From Bordetella petrii (lineage in GTDB: Bacteria > Pseudomonadota > Gammaproteobacteria > Burkholderiales > Burkholderiaceae_B): a stretch of DNA of 64,000 bases. The notes beneath the pieces were generated by a model, which had not been told where the DNA came from, ran no database searches, and saw only the letters and a list, made by a program, of their open reading frames with translations. The stretch covers positions 2,418,001 to 2,482,000 of the forward strand of contig NC_010170.1 in the NCBI RefSeq assembly GCF_000067205.1. The letters are read 5' to 3'. Each line of letters opens with the position of its first letter. Within the stretch, counting starts at the first letter, position 1. Of this stretch, positions 49,336-63,503 are shown in pieces. The position numbers and the translations under genes were made by a program.

Positions 49336-51918
49336 CTGGGTGAGGGCCAGGCATCCGCGCGTGTCCGGGCGTTGCACGGCGTCCGTGCGCACATCGCGCC
49401 AGGCCAGCCCTGCCAGGCCCGCCGGAAGCCGTACGTGTGTGTCGGCCCAGAAATCGGTTGCGCGCGCATCCCGCGCCGGGTCGGACAGCGCCAGGCTGCA
49501 CAGGCGCGGCACGGCCACCAGCAAGTGCCGGCCTTCATGGCAGCGCACGAACGCCACCACATGCGCCGCCTTGGCGCCGTGCACGGACAGCGGCAGGTAT
49601 GAGCCATGGCCGAACAGCAAGGGATGCGCGGTTCGCAACTGCAGCAGGCAATGTACGAGCTGCTGCTTGATCTGGCCCGGCTGCCAGGCGGCATGGCGCA
49701 CGGCTGCGCCGCCTGCCTGAGGGGCCGGCGGATGCGCCAGCGCGGCTGCCCGCGCTGCGTAATCGACCGGGCGCCGGTTGTCGGGGTCCACCAGGCTGAA
49801 GTCCCAGAACTCCGTGCCCTGGTACAGGTCTGGAACGCCCGGCACGGTCATGCGCAGCGCGGTCTGGGCCAGGCTGTTGATCAGCCCCGCCGGCGCCAGG
49901 CGCTGCGCGAAGGCGGCGATCTGCTCCAGCCGCGAGCGGCCAGCGCCGTGGGGTTCCCGCAATTGTTCCAGGTAGGCGTCGCAAGCCGCCTCGTAATCGA
50001 GATCCGGCTCGGCCCAGCTCGAACGCCGCTTCGCTTCGCGCAAGGCTTTGCGCTGCCAGGCGCGGACTCGTTCCAGGAAGTGTTCTACGCCTGGCGTGTC
50101 GCCTGGCTCCAGCCCCGCAGGCCAGGCGCCCACGAGCGTTTGCAGCAACATGTAGCGGTCGGCTGCGGCCGGCGGCGCACCGGCCGGACCCAGCCATTGC
50201 TGCGCGTGCTGCAGCCATTCAAGCGGGATTTCCGTCAGCGCCGCCAGGCGCGCGCGCACATCTTCGCCGCGCTTGTGGTCGTGGCTCGCGGTGGCCAGCA
50301 TCGCGCCGGGAAAGCGGCGGGCGCGGGCCGCGCAGGCGCGATGGAAATCGGCTGCGGACAGCGCAAAATGATCCGGCGCGGCGCCCACCTCGTTGCGCGA
50401 CAGTAACGGACCGTAGCGGTAAAACAAGGTGTCCTCGAGCGCCTTGGCCGCCAGCGGCGGGGTCAATTGCTGAAATCGGCGCAGCGCCAGATCTTGTCCG
50501 GGCCGCGGCTCGTCGCCGGCGAGCCATAGCAGGATCTGGTTCAGCAGGTCGATGTCGGCATGCGACAACGCCGGGCCGGGCAACTGCCGGGCGCGCGCCG
50601 CGGCGGCCTGGCAGCAGGCCCGGTCGGCGGCGCTGTTGGCGGCGGGGCCGCCATAAGTGCGATACACCGGAAAGGCCGCCAGCAGGCGGGTCAGCACGCG
50701 GTCGATGGCGTTTTCGCTCCAGTCGCGCGTTGCGAGGTCGCCGCGCGCGACGTCCAGCAGGGCGCGCACCAGGGCGCGGCGTTCGGCCGCGAAATGGCGC
50801 GACAGCATGCGCAGGCGCGCAGCTTCGAGCTGTTCGCGCGGCGGCCGGTCGTCATGCGCCAGCACCTGCCAGGCCTGGACCAGCACCGGAGCCGCGGCCG
50901 GGTCGTGCAACAGCGCGCCAGCCTGGTCCATGAAGTCGTAGCCTGTCGTGCCGTCGACGTCCCAGCGTTCATCCAGGGTTTCGCCGGGAGCCAGGATCTT
51001 TTCCACCACCAGGTAAGGGTCGCGGGGCAGTCCGGCTGTCAGGCGCGCCTGGCCGGCCGTGCGCAGGGCAGCGCGCAACTGCCTGCAATAGCCGATGGGG
51101 TCGGCCAGACCGTCTACATGGTCGACCCGCACGCCATCGATCAACCCTTCGGCATAGAGCCGCAGCGTCAAGGCATGTACGGCGTCGAACACGTCGGGCC
51201 GCTCGACCCGCACGCCCACCAGCGTGTCGACTTCGAAGAATCTTCGCCAGTTGATCTGGTCGGCGGCCGTGCGCCACCACGCCAGCCGGTAGTGCTGCTT
51301 TTCCAGCAGTTGATGCAGGCGGGCACGGCCGGCCGCGTCCGCCGGGTCGTGAGATCCGGTTGCCGCGCCGGGTGTGGATGAGTCGGGCTCGGTGCCTGGG
51401 GCCAGCGGCAGGCGCGCGCCGCAGGCTTCGATGGCGTAGGCGCCGGCGTCGGAATCGTAGACCAGGCGAATGTCGCCGGCTTGCAGGCTGGCCCCATAGG
51501 GGCGCGCCAGCCGGGGCAGCAACAGCTTGCCATGCAGCGCGGCGTCGGGCGGATGCCAATCGATGTCGAACCAGTCGGCATACTGGCTGGCTTGCCCGTG
51601 CATCAACACGTCGCGCCACCAGGGGTTGGCGCAATCGGCCGCCATATGGTTGGGCACGATGTCGGCGATGAGCCCCATGTCCTGGCCGCGCAGGCCGGCC
51701 GCCAGTCGCCGCAGGGCTGCTTCGCCGCCCAGCGCCGGATCGACGCGGCCGTGATCGGCGACGTCGTACCCGTGCGTCGATCCGTTGCACGCCGTGCTAA
51801 GAGGCGAGAGGTACAAGTGGCTGATGCCCAGCTTCGCGTAGTACGGCACCTGGGCCAGCGCGTCGTCGAGCGTGAAGCCGGCGTTCAACTGCAACCGGAC
51901 GGTCGCGCGGGGAATCAT
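49297..51918 (-). CDS. treY: Maltooligosyl trehalose synthase
   Basis: GH13 enzyme that turns the reducing end of an alpha-1,4-glucan into a trehalose unit. 873 aa, a usual length. RATVRLQLNAGFTLDDALAQVPYYAKLGISHLYLSPL is the characteristic TreY start, followed by GLIADIVPNHMA, DGVRVDHVDGLADP (nucleophile Asp) and TASHDHKRGEDVRARLAALTEIP, ending VPDLYQGTEFWDFSLVDPDNRRPVDY. Last gene of the operon. Start overlaps the malQ stop by four bases. It works with TreZ. Confidence 0.96.
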   Translation of the reverse strand: MIPRATVRLQLNAGFTLDDALAQVPYYAKLGISHLYLSPLSTACNGSTHGYDVADHGRVDPALGGEAALRRLAAGLRGQDMGLIADIVPNHMAADCANPWWRDVLMHGQASQYADWFDIDWHPPDAALHGKLLLPRLARPYGASLQAGDIRLVYDSDAGAYAIEACGARLPLAPGTEPDSSTPGAATGSHDPADAAGRARLHQLLEKQHYRLAWWRTAADQINWRRFFEVDTLVGVRVERPDVFDAVHALTLRLYAEGLIDGVRVDHVDGLADPIGYCRQLRAALRTAGQARLTAGLPRDPYLVVEKILAPGETLDERWDVDGTTGYDFMDQAGALLHDPAAAPVLVQAWQVLAHDDRPPREQLEAARLRMLSRHFAAERRALVRALLDVARGDLATRDWSENAIDRVLTRLLAAFPVYRTYGGPAANSAADRACCQAAAARARQLPGPALSHADIDLLNQILLWLAGDEPRPGQDLALRRFQQLTPPLAAKALEDTLFYRYGPLLSRNEVGAAPDHFALSAADFHRACAARARRFPGAMLATASHDHKRGEDVRARLAALTEIPLEWLQHAQQWLGPAGAPPAAADRYMLLQTLVGAWPAGLEPGDTPGVEHFLERVRAWQRKALREAKRRSSWAEPDLDYEAACDAYLEQLREPHGAGRSRLEQIAAFAQRLAPAGLINSLAQTALRMTVPGVPDLYQGTEFWDFSLVDPDNRRPVDYAARAAALAHPPAPQAGGAAVRHAAWQPGQIKQQLVHCLLQLRTAHPLLFGHGSYLPLSVHGAKAAHVVAFVRCHEGRHLLVAVPRLCSLALSDPARDARATDFWADTHVRLPAGLAGLAWRDVRTDAVQRPDTRGCLALTQLLQGHPVSIQLA

Positions 51919-54014
51919 GCCGATCTCCGGGCGGCAGTGATCGCCTCGATCCGAGCGCGCAGCGCAGGGTCCTGCAGCAGGTTGCCGGAGGTTCGCGGCA
52001 GGCGCTGGCGCCAGTTGGGGTGTTCGGTGGTAGTTCCAGGCAGGTTAGGTTGGTCGGCCACGGCGGCCAGATCTTCCAGCGGCGCCAGCATCAACGGCGC
52101 CGGCGTGGCGGCTACGAAACCGAGCATGGCGGCGATGGGCGCCGTTTGGGGTGGCGTGTCGCCTTGCACCAGGCCGGCGGCGCGCAGGCCGGACCACAGG
52201 GACGAGCGCTGGGCCTGGCGTTCGGCCAGGGCTTGGGTATTGACCGCCGGGGCGGCGCCCAGACGAGCCCGCCATTGCAGGTCGCGGCCTTCCCACCAGC
52301 CACGTAGCGTGGGCAGGTCGTGCGTGGTGGGCATGGCAATGGCGTCGGCCGGCCATTCGCCGGGCGCCAGGAAGGCCGCGGACGTGCCGGAAGGCGGGCG
52401 CACGGGCGGCGCCGCGGTCTGGAACCACAGCACGCTGGTGCCCAGAATGCCGCGCTCGGCCAGGCGCTCGTTGAAGCCTTCGGGCACGGTGCCCAGGTTC
52501 TCGCCCACGATCAGGGCCCGGTGGCGCCAAGCCTCCAGGGCCACCAGGTCCAGCAATGGGTTCAGCGGATAGCGCAGATACGCGCCCGCCTCGGGCGAGG
52601 CGCCGGCCGGCACCACCCACAGGCGTGCCAGCCCCAGGATGTGGTCGATGCGCAGGCCGCCCGTGTCGGCGAGCACGGCTCGCAGCATCTCGATGAAGGC
52701 CGAATATCCGCGCTCCTGCAGCGCGTGGGGAGAGAATGCGGCCAGGCCCCATTGCTGCCCTGCTGGGTTGAAAAGATCGGGCGGGGCGCCTATGGACAAG
52801 CCTTCGATGATCTCGGCCTGGCGGCTCCACGCATGGCTGCCGCGCGGGTCCGTGCCCACCGCCAGGTCGGCAATCAGCCCCAGGCGCATGCCGGCCTGGC
52901 GCGCGCGGGCCTGGACGCTGCCCAGACTGGCGCGCGCCAGCCATTGCATGAAAATGTGAAAGCCCACTTCCTGTTCGTGCGCCGCGCCAAAGCCCCGGGC
53001 GCGGGACGAGCGAGGGTCGCGCAAGGCGTCCGGCCACTGCCGCCAGTCGGTGGCGTGGCGTTCGTGCAGCACTTCGAAAACGGCGTGGTTCTGCAGGGTG
53101 TCGCCGCCGGCTTCGCGAAAGCGGGCGCAGGCGTCGCGCAAGGCCGGCGCGGCGCGCTCGAACCTGTCGTACAGTTTGCGCAGCAGCGCCAGGCGCCGCG
53201 CGCCGGCGGCCTGCCAGTCGACCAGGCAGGCCTGCTCGAGCGCCGCGGCGCGTCCGGCGGCATCCACTGCCGCCATGGCCGAGCGCACTTCATCAGCGCC
53301 GAATACTGCGCCCGGATCGGCATACAGCACATTCAAGAAGAGCCGGCTCGATGGAGAGTAGGGGCTGCAGGCTGCGGGCCGGGCGCTGAACATGGCGTGC
53401 ATCGGGCTGACCGCCAGCGCGTCGGCGCCGAGCCGGCCTGCCTGTTCGGCCAGGTCGGCCAGCGCGCCGAAGTCGCCATAGCCGCCCGCGGCCGGGGCCG
53501 AGGGGTCGGCGCGGCGCAGGCTGTGTATCTGCGCGGCGATGCCCCAGGCTCGCGGCGAATCGTCCTGCAGCAGCTGCGCTGGCGATGGGCATCGCCCGGG
53601 CGCAACGGCCAGCGCGTACTGGCGCCCAGCCAGTTCCAGCAGGTGGTAGCCGGGGCGGTCAGGAGCCTGCAGGCAGGCATCGTCGCCGGCCCCGGTGGCC
53701 TGGCCTTCGTCGCAAGTGCCGTCTTCGTAGTGGACGAGATAGCGGCCCGCGCGCACGCCGGGCAGCTGCACGCTGTGTCCCGTCCGGACAATGGTCAGTG
53801 CGGGCGGCTGGCTGGCGGGCAAGGCCAGGCGAGCAAGGCTGTCGCGCGCCTGCGCCGGCGTGTCGGCGGGCAGATCCATGGCCGCCAGGACCGCGCGCAG
53901 CGTTTCGGCGGGCGTGTCGCGCCGCCGGCCATGCGCATCGATCCAGCGCGGCGCCACGCCGGCGGCTTCGGCCAACGCCGTCAGTGAATCCGCGACAGAG
54001 GCGCTGGCGCTCAT
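51915..54014 (-). CDS. malQ: 4-alpha-glucanotransferase (amylomaltase)
   Basis: 699-aa GH77 disproportionating enzyme. About 140 residues of N-terminal domain precede the barrel (RAWGIAAQIHSLRRADP, GGYGDFGALADLAEQAGRLGADALAVSPMHAMF). Catalytic signatures: TGGLRIDHILGLARLWVVPAG, LIVGENLGTVPEG and MPTTHDLPTLRGWWEGRDL. It recycles short maltooligosaccharides into chains usable by TreY or branching enzyme. Four-base overlaps on both sides (treZ, treY). Confidence 0.95.
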   Translation of the reverse strand: MSASASVADSLTALAEAAGVAPRWIDAHGRRRDTPAETLRAVLAAMDLPADTPAQARDSLARLALPASQPPALTIVRTGHSVQLPGVRAGRYLVHYEDGTCDEGQATGAGDDACLQAPDRPGYHLLELAGRQYALAVAPGRCPSPAQLLQDDSPRAWGIAAQIHSLRRADPSAPAAGGYGDFGALADLAEQAGRLGADALAVSPMHAMFSARPAACSPYSPSSRLFLNVLYADPGAVFGADEVRSAMAAVDAAGRAAALEQACLVDWQAAGARRLALLRKLYDRFERAAPALRDACARFREAGGDTLQNHAVFEVLHERHATDWRQWPDALRDPRSSRARGFGAAHEQEVGFHIFMQWLARASLGSVQARARQAGMRLGLIADLAVGTDPRGSHAWSRQAEIIEGLSIGAPPDLFNPAGQQWGLAAFSPHALQERGYSAFIEMLRAVLADTGGLRIDHILGLARLWVVPAGASPEAGAYLRYPLNPLLDLVALEAWRHRALIVGENLGTVPEGFNERLAERGILGTSVLWFQTAAPPVRPPSGTSAAFLAPGEWPADAIAMPTTHDLPTLRGWWEGRDLQWRARLGAAPAVNTQALAERQAQRSSLWSGLRAAGLVQGDTPPQTAPIAAMLGFVAATPAPLMLAPLEDLAAVADQPNLPGTTTEHPNWRQRLPRTSGNLLQDPALRARIEAITAARRSA

Positions 54015-55843
54015 CGGGGTTCCTCCATGATGCACAGCGTGCACTCGGCTGGCAGGCTGCCGCCGGCCAGCGCGTCGTATGCCCCGGCGCAGCTCTGGAA
54101 CAGCAGCACGGCGGCTTCGCCCGGCAACGCCGCGTGGACCGGCGCGACATCTTCGTCGCCCAGGTTCACATACAGGGACAGCCGCGCGCCGTCGCCCAGG
54201 CGCCAATGCGCGGCCACCGCGGATGGCCCCAGCACGTTGGCGGCTTCGGCGCGAGCGCCCGCCAGGCGCGGCGCGATGAGGCGCTGTCGCACCTTGAGCA
54301 GCGCCTGATAATAATCTTGCCAATGCACTGCCTCCGGCTCTTCGACCCAGGGATAGCTGGACGCATAGGTGTCCGGATCATTCGGGTCCGGCAACTGCCA
54401 GCCTGTACGGCGCGGTGCGGCACCGAAACGGAACTCGCGCTGCCTGCCGTCGCGCACGGCCTGCGCCAGGGCAGGATCGGCATGATCGGTGAAATACAGG
54501 AACGGCGCCCGCGCGCCGCATTCCTCGCCCATGAAAATCAGCGGGATGTGCGGCGCCAGCAGCTGCAGGGCGATGGCGGCCCGCAGGGCTGGCTGGCGCC
54601 GGGCGGCGAGCGTCAGCAGGCGTTCGCCGAAGGCGCGGTTGCCGGTCTGGTCATGATTCTGCAGGAACAGCACGAACGCCGTGGACGGCAGGTCGGCGCT
54701 GGGCTCGCCGCGATGCCGCGCCGCATCGCGCAGCGTGGATTGACCCTGGTAGGCATAACCTTCGGACAGGCAGCGCGCCAGCATGGCGGCAGGTTGCGCG
54801 GCGTAGTCGGCGTAGTAGCCGTGAGTCTCGCCCGTAAGCAGATGGTGCAGCACGTGATGCGCGTCGTCGTTCCATTGGGCATCGTAGCCCTGCCGTAGCA
54901 GCGACGCGCGATTATCGTCGTTCTCGACCACCAGGTGTATGTGCCGTGACGCCGGAATGTGGCTGCGCACGTAGCGCGCCAGTCGGGGCAGCCACTCTGG
55001 CGTGGCGATGGCATGCACGGCATCCAGCCGCAGGCCGTCGAAGCGGTACTCCGTCAGCCAGTACAGGGCATTTTCTTCGAAAAAACGGCACACCTGCGGT
55101 TGCCGGAAATCGATGGCGGGGCCCCAGGGCGTCTGCACGTCGTCGCGAAAGAACTGGCGGGCGTAGGCGGGCAGGTAGTTTCCTGTGGGGCCGAAATGGT
55201 TGTAGACGACATCGAGCATCATGCACATCCCCAATGCATGGGCCGCATCCACCAGTTCTTTCAGTTGACGCGGCGTGCCGTAGCAAGCGTCGGGCGCGAA
55301 GGGCAGCACACCGTCGTAGCCCCAGTTGCGCCGGCCGGGAAAATCGGCGATGGGCATGAGTTCCACCACGGTGATGCCCAGCGCGGCCAGCTCCGGCAAG
55401 CGTTGCTGCAAGCCGGCAAAGCCGCCCGCGAGCCCGGCGTGCACTTCATAGATGACGGCTTCCTGCCACGGCCTGCCCGTCCAGTCGGGGTGCCGCCAGG
55501 CGTAGCCGTCCGCGGCGGAGACGATGCTGTAGCCGTGCACGTCATCGGCCTGCTGGCGCGATGCGGGGTCCGGCACGGCGTGTTCTGCGTCGAGCCGGTA
55601 ACGGTAGCGCGTGCCGGGCGGGCACGCCACGTCTGCCTGGACCCAGCCTGTCTCGTCGGGCTGCAATGGAATGGGCGTGCGTCCTTCTATTTCAAGCGCC
55701 AGGGCAGGCGGCGCGGACGGCGCCCACAGGCGAAAGCGCGTCGTGCCATCCGGCATGGCCTGCGCGCCGAACATGGGCGCGGCGTCGTCCACCGGGGCGT
55801 CGAGGCGCCGGCAGGGCTGGCATTCGGCAGGCATGGTGTTCAT
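54011..55843 (-). CDS. treZ: Maltooligosyltrehalose trehalohydrolase
   Basis: 610-aa GH13 enzyme that frees trehalose from the TreY product. An N-terminal beta-domain (FRLWAPSAPPALALEIEG) precedes the barrel with MLDVVYNHFGPTGNYLP, YRFDGLRLDAVHAI (nucleophile), HLVVENDDNRA (the ENDDN segment, diagnostic of TreZ, carries the acid/base Glu) and FLQNHDQTGNRAFG. C-terminus QALLKVRQRLIAPRL and sandwich domain. ATG overlaps the glgX stop. Confidence 0.96.
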   Translation of the reverse strand: MNTMPAECQPCRRLDAPVDDAAPMFGAQAMPDGTTRFRLWAPSAPPALALEIEGRTPIPLQPDETGWVQADVACPPGTRYRYRLDAEHAVPDPASRQQADDVHGYSIVSAADGYAWRHPDWTGRPWQEAVIYEVHAGLAGGFAGLQQRLPELAALGITVVELMPIADFPGRRNWGYDGVLPFAPDACYGTPRQLKELVDAAHALGMCMMLDVVYNHFGPTGNYLPAYARQFFRDDVQTPWGPAIDFRQPQVCRFFEENALYWLTEYRFDGLRLDAVHAIATPEWLPRLARYVRSHIPASRHIHLVVENDDNRASLLRQGYDAQWNDDAHHVLHHLLTGETHGYYADYAAQPAAMLARCLSEGYAYQGQSTLRDAARHRGEPSADLPSTAFVLFLQNHDQTGNRAFGERLLTLAARRQPALRAAIALQLLAPHIPLIFMGEECGARAPFLYFTDHADPALAQAVRDGRQREFRFGAAPRRTGWQLPDPNDPDTYASSYPWVEEPEAVHWQDYYQALLKVRQRLIAPRLAGARAEAANVLGPSAVAAHWRLGDGARLSLYVNLGDEDVAPVHAALPGEAAVLLFQSCAGAYDALAGGSLPAECTLCIMEEPR

Positions 55844-57951
55844 GTCGAGGCTCCCGCATGCGCCGCCAGGACCACCAGGCTATGGGCCGCCACGTCGACG
55901 GTTTCCGCCGCGACCGGTTGCGCGGCGCGCCGGGGCTGGGCGCTGTCGAGTTCCAGGGTCCATTGCAGCGCGGGTGGCGGCAGGTGGAAGCTGGCGGGTT
56001 CGTGGCCGGCGTTGAACAACAGCAGCGTCACGTCGGCTTTTCCGCCGCCGACGCGGCAGGCGCGGCGCATCGCCAGCGTGCGGCGGCCGGCGTCTTCCCA
56101 GGCGGGCGGGTCCATCGGCTGGCCCGCTTCGGTGAACCATGACAAGGCGCCGATGCCGGGAGTGGCCTCGTGGCCTGCATCGCCGTAGCGGGCCGTGCGC
56201 AAGCTGCCGTGGGCACGCCGCAATGCGCTCAGCCGAGCGACGTAGTCGGCCAATTCGGCGCCAGCGGGGCGTTCGAGGTCGGCCCAATCCAGCCAGCTGA
56301 TCGGGTTGTCCTGGCAATAGGCGTTGTTATTGCCTTGCTGGCTGTTGCCGAACTCGTCGCCCGCCAGCAGCATGGGCGTGCCATCGGCCAGGAATACCGT
56401 GGCCAGCACGGCGCGCTGGATCAGCGCCCGCTGCGCCAGCACTTGCGGGTCGCCGGTCGGGCCTTCGTGGCCCCAGTTGGCGCTGAAATTCTCGGCATGC
56501 CCGTCATTGCCGCCTTCGCCATTCGCCTCGTTGTGGCTGCCGTCATAACTGACGACATCGCACAACGTAAAGCCGTCATGCGAGGCCGCATAGTTGATGC
56601 TTGCCCAGGGCCGCCGATGGCGACGGTCGAACAGGTCGCGCGAGCCGGCAAGCCGCGCGGCGAGTTCGCCGGTCATGCCATCGTCTCCCCGCCAGTAGCG
56701 GCGCACGCCGTCGCGGAACCGGTCGTTCCATTCGGCGAAGCCCGGCGGATGCTGGCCCAGTTGATATCCGTCCGGTCCGATGTCCCAAGGCTCGGAAATG
56801 AGCTTCAGCCGCGATAATTGCGGGTCTTGCAGAATGGCGTCGAAGAAGCCCGATCCCGGGTCGAACCCGGTGCCTTCTCGTCCCAGCGTCACGCCCAGAT
56901 CGAAACGGAATCCGTCAACGCGATAGGCCGAGGCCCAGTGCCGCAGCGAGTCCATGACCATCTGCAGCACGCGCGGGTGAGAGATATTGACAGTATTGCC
57001 GCAGCCGGTATCGTTGATGTAGTGGCGCTCTTCGCCCGGCACGAGCCGGTAGTAGCTCGCATTGTCGAGCCCGCGCCACGACAGGGTCGGCCCCAGTTCG
57101 TTGCCTTCGCACGTGTGGTTGTAAACCACATCCAGAATGACCTCGATGCCCGCGGCGTGCAGGCGACGTATGGCCTGCTTGAGTTCGTTCGGCCCGGCCT
57201 GGGGCACATAGGCCGGTTCGGGGGCAAAGAAAGACAGCGTGCTGTAGCCCCAGTAGTTGTGCAGTCCCCGTTCGACCAGAAAGCGGTCCTGCAGGAACGC
57301 ATGCACGGGCATCAGCTCGACCGCGGTGACGCCGAGCCGGTGCAGGTGATCAATGAAGCGCGGGTCGGCCAGGGCGCTGGCAGTGCCGCGCAAGGGCGGG
57401 CGCAGGTCTTCGCGCTGCATCGTGGCGCCGCGCAAATGCAGCTCGTACAGTACTGTGTCGTTCCAGCCGGTCGCCGGCGCGACGCTGCGGCCCCAGTCGA
57501 AGTGATCGTCGACCACCACGGCTTTCGGCATCGGCAGGGCGCTGTCGCGCCGGTCCATGCTCAGGTCGGCCTTGGCGTGCTGCATGCGGTAGCCGAAAAG
57601 CACATCCGACCAGCGCACGCCGCCGGTCAGGCGCCGCGCATAAGGGTCCAGCAAGAGTTTGTGCGGATTGAAACGGTGCCCGTTGCGCGGGTCGTACGGC
57701 CCGTGCGCGCGAAAGCCATACACCAGTCCGGGCTGCGCGTCGGGCAGGTAGCCGTGCCACACTTCATCGGTGCACTCCGGCAACGCCAGGCGGCTCAGCT
57801 CCTTGCGGCCGCGCGCGTCGAACAGGCACAACTCGAGGCGTGTCGCGTTTGCCGAAAAGACGGCAAAGTTGACCCCCAGGCCGTCGCTTGTTGCTCCCAG
57901 CGGGTATGGGGAACCGGGAGCCAGGCTGGATTGTGCGGAAATGGCCATCAT
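55840..57951 (-). CDS. glgX: Glycogen debranching enzyme (isoamylase type)
   Basis: 703-aa GH13 debranching enzyme hydrolysing alpha-1,6 links of limit glycogen. CBM48-like N-domain (SPYPLGATSDGLGVNFAVFSANATRLELCLFD is the family opening) and barrel motifs EVILDVVYNHTCEGNE, VDGFRFDLGVTLGR, LKLISEPWDIGPDGYQLG and NYAASHDGFTLCDVVSYD. It supplies linear chains to TreY and MalQ. The start is ATG 57951 (one-base overlap with the glgB stop) or the next ATG. Confidence 0.96.
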   Translation of the reverse strand: MMAISAQSSLAPGSPYPLGATSDGLGVNFAVFSANATRLELCLFDARGRKELSRLALPECTDEVWHGYLPDAQPGLVYGFRAHGPYDPRNGHRFNPHKLLLDPYARRLTGGVRWSDVLFGYRMQHAKADLSMDRRDSALPMPKAVVVDDHFDWGRSVAPATGWNDTVLYELHLRGATMQREDLRPPLRGTASALADPRFIDHLHRLGVTAVELMPVHAFLQDRFLVERGLHNYWGYSTLSFFAPEPAYVPQAGPNELKQAIRRLHAAGIEVILDVVYNHTCEGNELGPTLSWRGLDNASYYRLVPGEERHYINDTGCGNTVNISHPRVLQMVMDSLRHWASAYRVDGFRFDLGVTLGREGTGFDPGSGFFDAILQDPQLSRLKLISEPWDIGPDGYQLGQHPPGFAEWNDRFRDGVRRYWRGDDGMTGELAARLAGSRDLFDRRHRRPWASINYAASHDGFTLCDVVSYDGSHNEANGEGGNDGHAENFSANWGHEGPTGDPQVLAQRALIQRAVLATVFLADGTPMLLAGDEFGNSQQGNNNAYCQDNPISWLDWADLERPAGAELADYVARLSALRRAHGSLRTARYGDAGHEATPGIGALSWFTEAGQPMDPPAWEDAGRRTLAMRRACRVGGGKADVTLLLFNAGHEPASFHLPPPALQWTLELDSAQPRRAAQPVAAETVDVAAHSLVVLAAHAGAST

Positions 57952-60145
57952 CAGTCCTCGTGCCGCAGCAATAGTGTCGACAGCGGCGGCAGCGTCAGCG
58001 ACACCGATTGCGCCTGGCCATGGGCCGGCGTGTCGTGGGTATCGGCCAGGATCGGACCGGTCAGGCCGGTGCCGCCGTAGGCCGCGTCGTCGGTATTGAT
58101 GCGCGCGCGCCAGCGGCCCGGCAGCGGCACGCCGATGCGGTAATCATGGCGAGCCACCGGCGTGAAATTGCAGACCGCCAGCAGGTGGCGCTGGCCATCG
58201 GTGCGAACGAAGGCCAGCACGCTGTTGGTTTCGTCGTCGCCGACCATCCAGGCGAACCCCGACGGATCGGAATCGCGCCGATGCAGTTCGGGCAATTCGC
58301 CATACAAGTGGTTCAGGTCGCCCACCAGCCGCTGTACGCCGCGCCGGCCCGGGTCGTCCAACAGGTTCCAGTCGATGGCGGCATCATGGTTCCACTCGCT
58401 TTCCTGGGCGATTTCGCCGCCCATGAACAGCAGCTTCTTGCCGGGATGCGCCCACATATAGCCGTAATACAGGCGCAATTGCGCCAGCCGGTCCGCGTGG
58501 CTGCCGGGCATCTTGCCCAGCAGCGAGCCCTTGCCGTGCACCACTTCGTCGTGCGACAGCGGCAGAATGTAGCGCTCGGAGTACGCATACATCATTCCGA
58601 AGGTAACGTCGTGGTGGTGGTGCCGGCGGTGCACGGGATCATGGCGCATGTAGCGCAGGGTGTCGTGCATCCAGCCCATGTTCCACTTGTAGTCGAAGCC
58701 CAGCCCGCCGTCGCCGGTGGGCGCGGTCACTCCGGGCCATGCTGTCGATTCCTCGGCCACCATGATGGCGCTCGGGCATTCGCATCCCACGACGGTATTC
58801 AGTTCGCGCAGGAAGTCGACCGACTCCAGGTTTTCCCGGCCGCCGTAGCGGTTCGGAATCCATTCGCCCGGGGCGCGGCTGTAGTCGCGGTACAGCATCG
58901 ACGCCACTGCGTCCACGCGCAGTCCGTCGATATGAAACTCGCGCAGCCAGTGCAGCGCGCTGGCAATCATGTAGGCTTTTACTTCGTTGCGCCCCAGGTT
59001 GTAGACCAGCGTGTTCCAGTCGGGGTGGAAGCCTTCGCGCGGGTCGGCGTACTCGTATAGCGCGGTGCCGTCGAAGCGCGCCAGGCCGTGGGCGTCATTG
59101 GGAAAGTGCGCCGGCACCCAGTCCAGTATCACGCCCACCCCGGCCGCATGGCAGCGGTCGACGAAGCGCGCGAAATCCGCTGGCGCTCCATAGCGGGCGC
59201 TGGGCGCAAACATGCCCAGGGGCTGGTAGCCCCACGAGCCGCCAAACGGGTGCTCCATGATGGGCATGAGCTCGATATGGGTGAAGCCCAGTGCGCGCGC
59301 ATAGGCCGGCAGGCGTTCAGCCAGCCGGTCCCAGAGGGGACCCGGCCCGCAGTCGCCCAGCCACGAGCCCACGTGGACTTCATAAATGGCCACCGGCGCG
59401 TCGGGCCGTTGGCGCGCCGCGCGGCTTTCCATCCAGGCGGCGTCGTTCCAGGCATAGGGCGCGCAGGCCGGCACGACAGAAGCCGTGGCGGGCGGCGCTT
59501 CGGTCTGGCGCGCCATCGGATCGGCGCGCAGCGTGGTCGCGCCGTCCGCCCCCAGGATCTGGTACTTGTAGCGGCTGAGCGGCGCGACTTCCGGCACAAA
59601 GATCTCCCATACTCCGGCGGCATGGCGCAGCCGCATGCCATGGCGCAGGCCGTTCCAGCCATTGAAGTCGCCTACCAGCGCCACGCGGCGCGCATTGGGC
59701 GCCCATACGGCAAAGCGCACCCCGGCCACGCCATCGATCTCGCATGCGTGCGGGCCCAGGCACTGGCCGGCATACAGCCAGGATCCCTGGGCCAGCATGG
59801 TCAGGTGGGCGTCGTCCAGCAGCGGGCCATAGGCGTAGGGGTCGCCGATCTCTTCGACGCTGTCGGGCCAGCGTACCCGCAGCCGGTAGCAAGGTTGCCC
59901 GTCATTGCAGTGGCGCGTGATGTCGGCGGCGTACAGGCCGTCGCCTATCGGCGACAGCGGCAGCACGGCCCCTCCGGAAAACACCGCCTCGGCCCCGAGC
60001 GAGCAGGGCAGCAGGGCGCGCAGCAGCGTGCGTCCGTCTTCGGCATGCGGGCCCAGCACACTGAAAGGGTCGGGGTGCCGCCCCTCCAGCAGTGCCGCGC
60101 GCGTTTCGGGGGCCAGGTCCGTGCCGGCGGTTTTTTCTGTTTCGC

Positions 60146-60149
<4 letters not shown>
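57951..60149 (-). CDS. glgB: 1,4-alpha-glucan branching enzyme
   Basis: 732-aa GH13 enzyme introducing alpha-1,6 branches. Two N-terminal CBM48-type regions (HPDPFSVLGPHAEDGRTLLRALLPC; GVRFAVWAPNARRVALVGDFNGW), then the barrel with SWGYQPLGMFAPSARYG, VILDWVPAHFPND, IDGLRVDAVASMLYRDYSR (nucleophile), IMVAEESTAWPGVT (acid) and LPLSHDEVVHGKGSLLGKMPG. Start at ATG 60149 (MSETEKTAG), overlapping the treS stop by four bases. Confidence 0.97.
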
Positions 60150-63490
<3,341 letters not shown>

Positions 63491-63503
63491 GAGTACTCCG
63501 CGT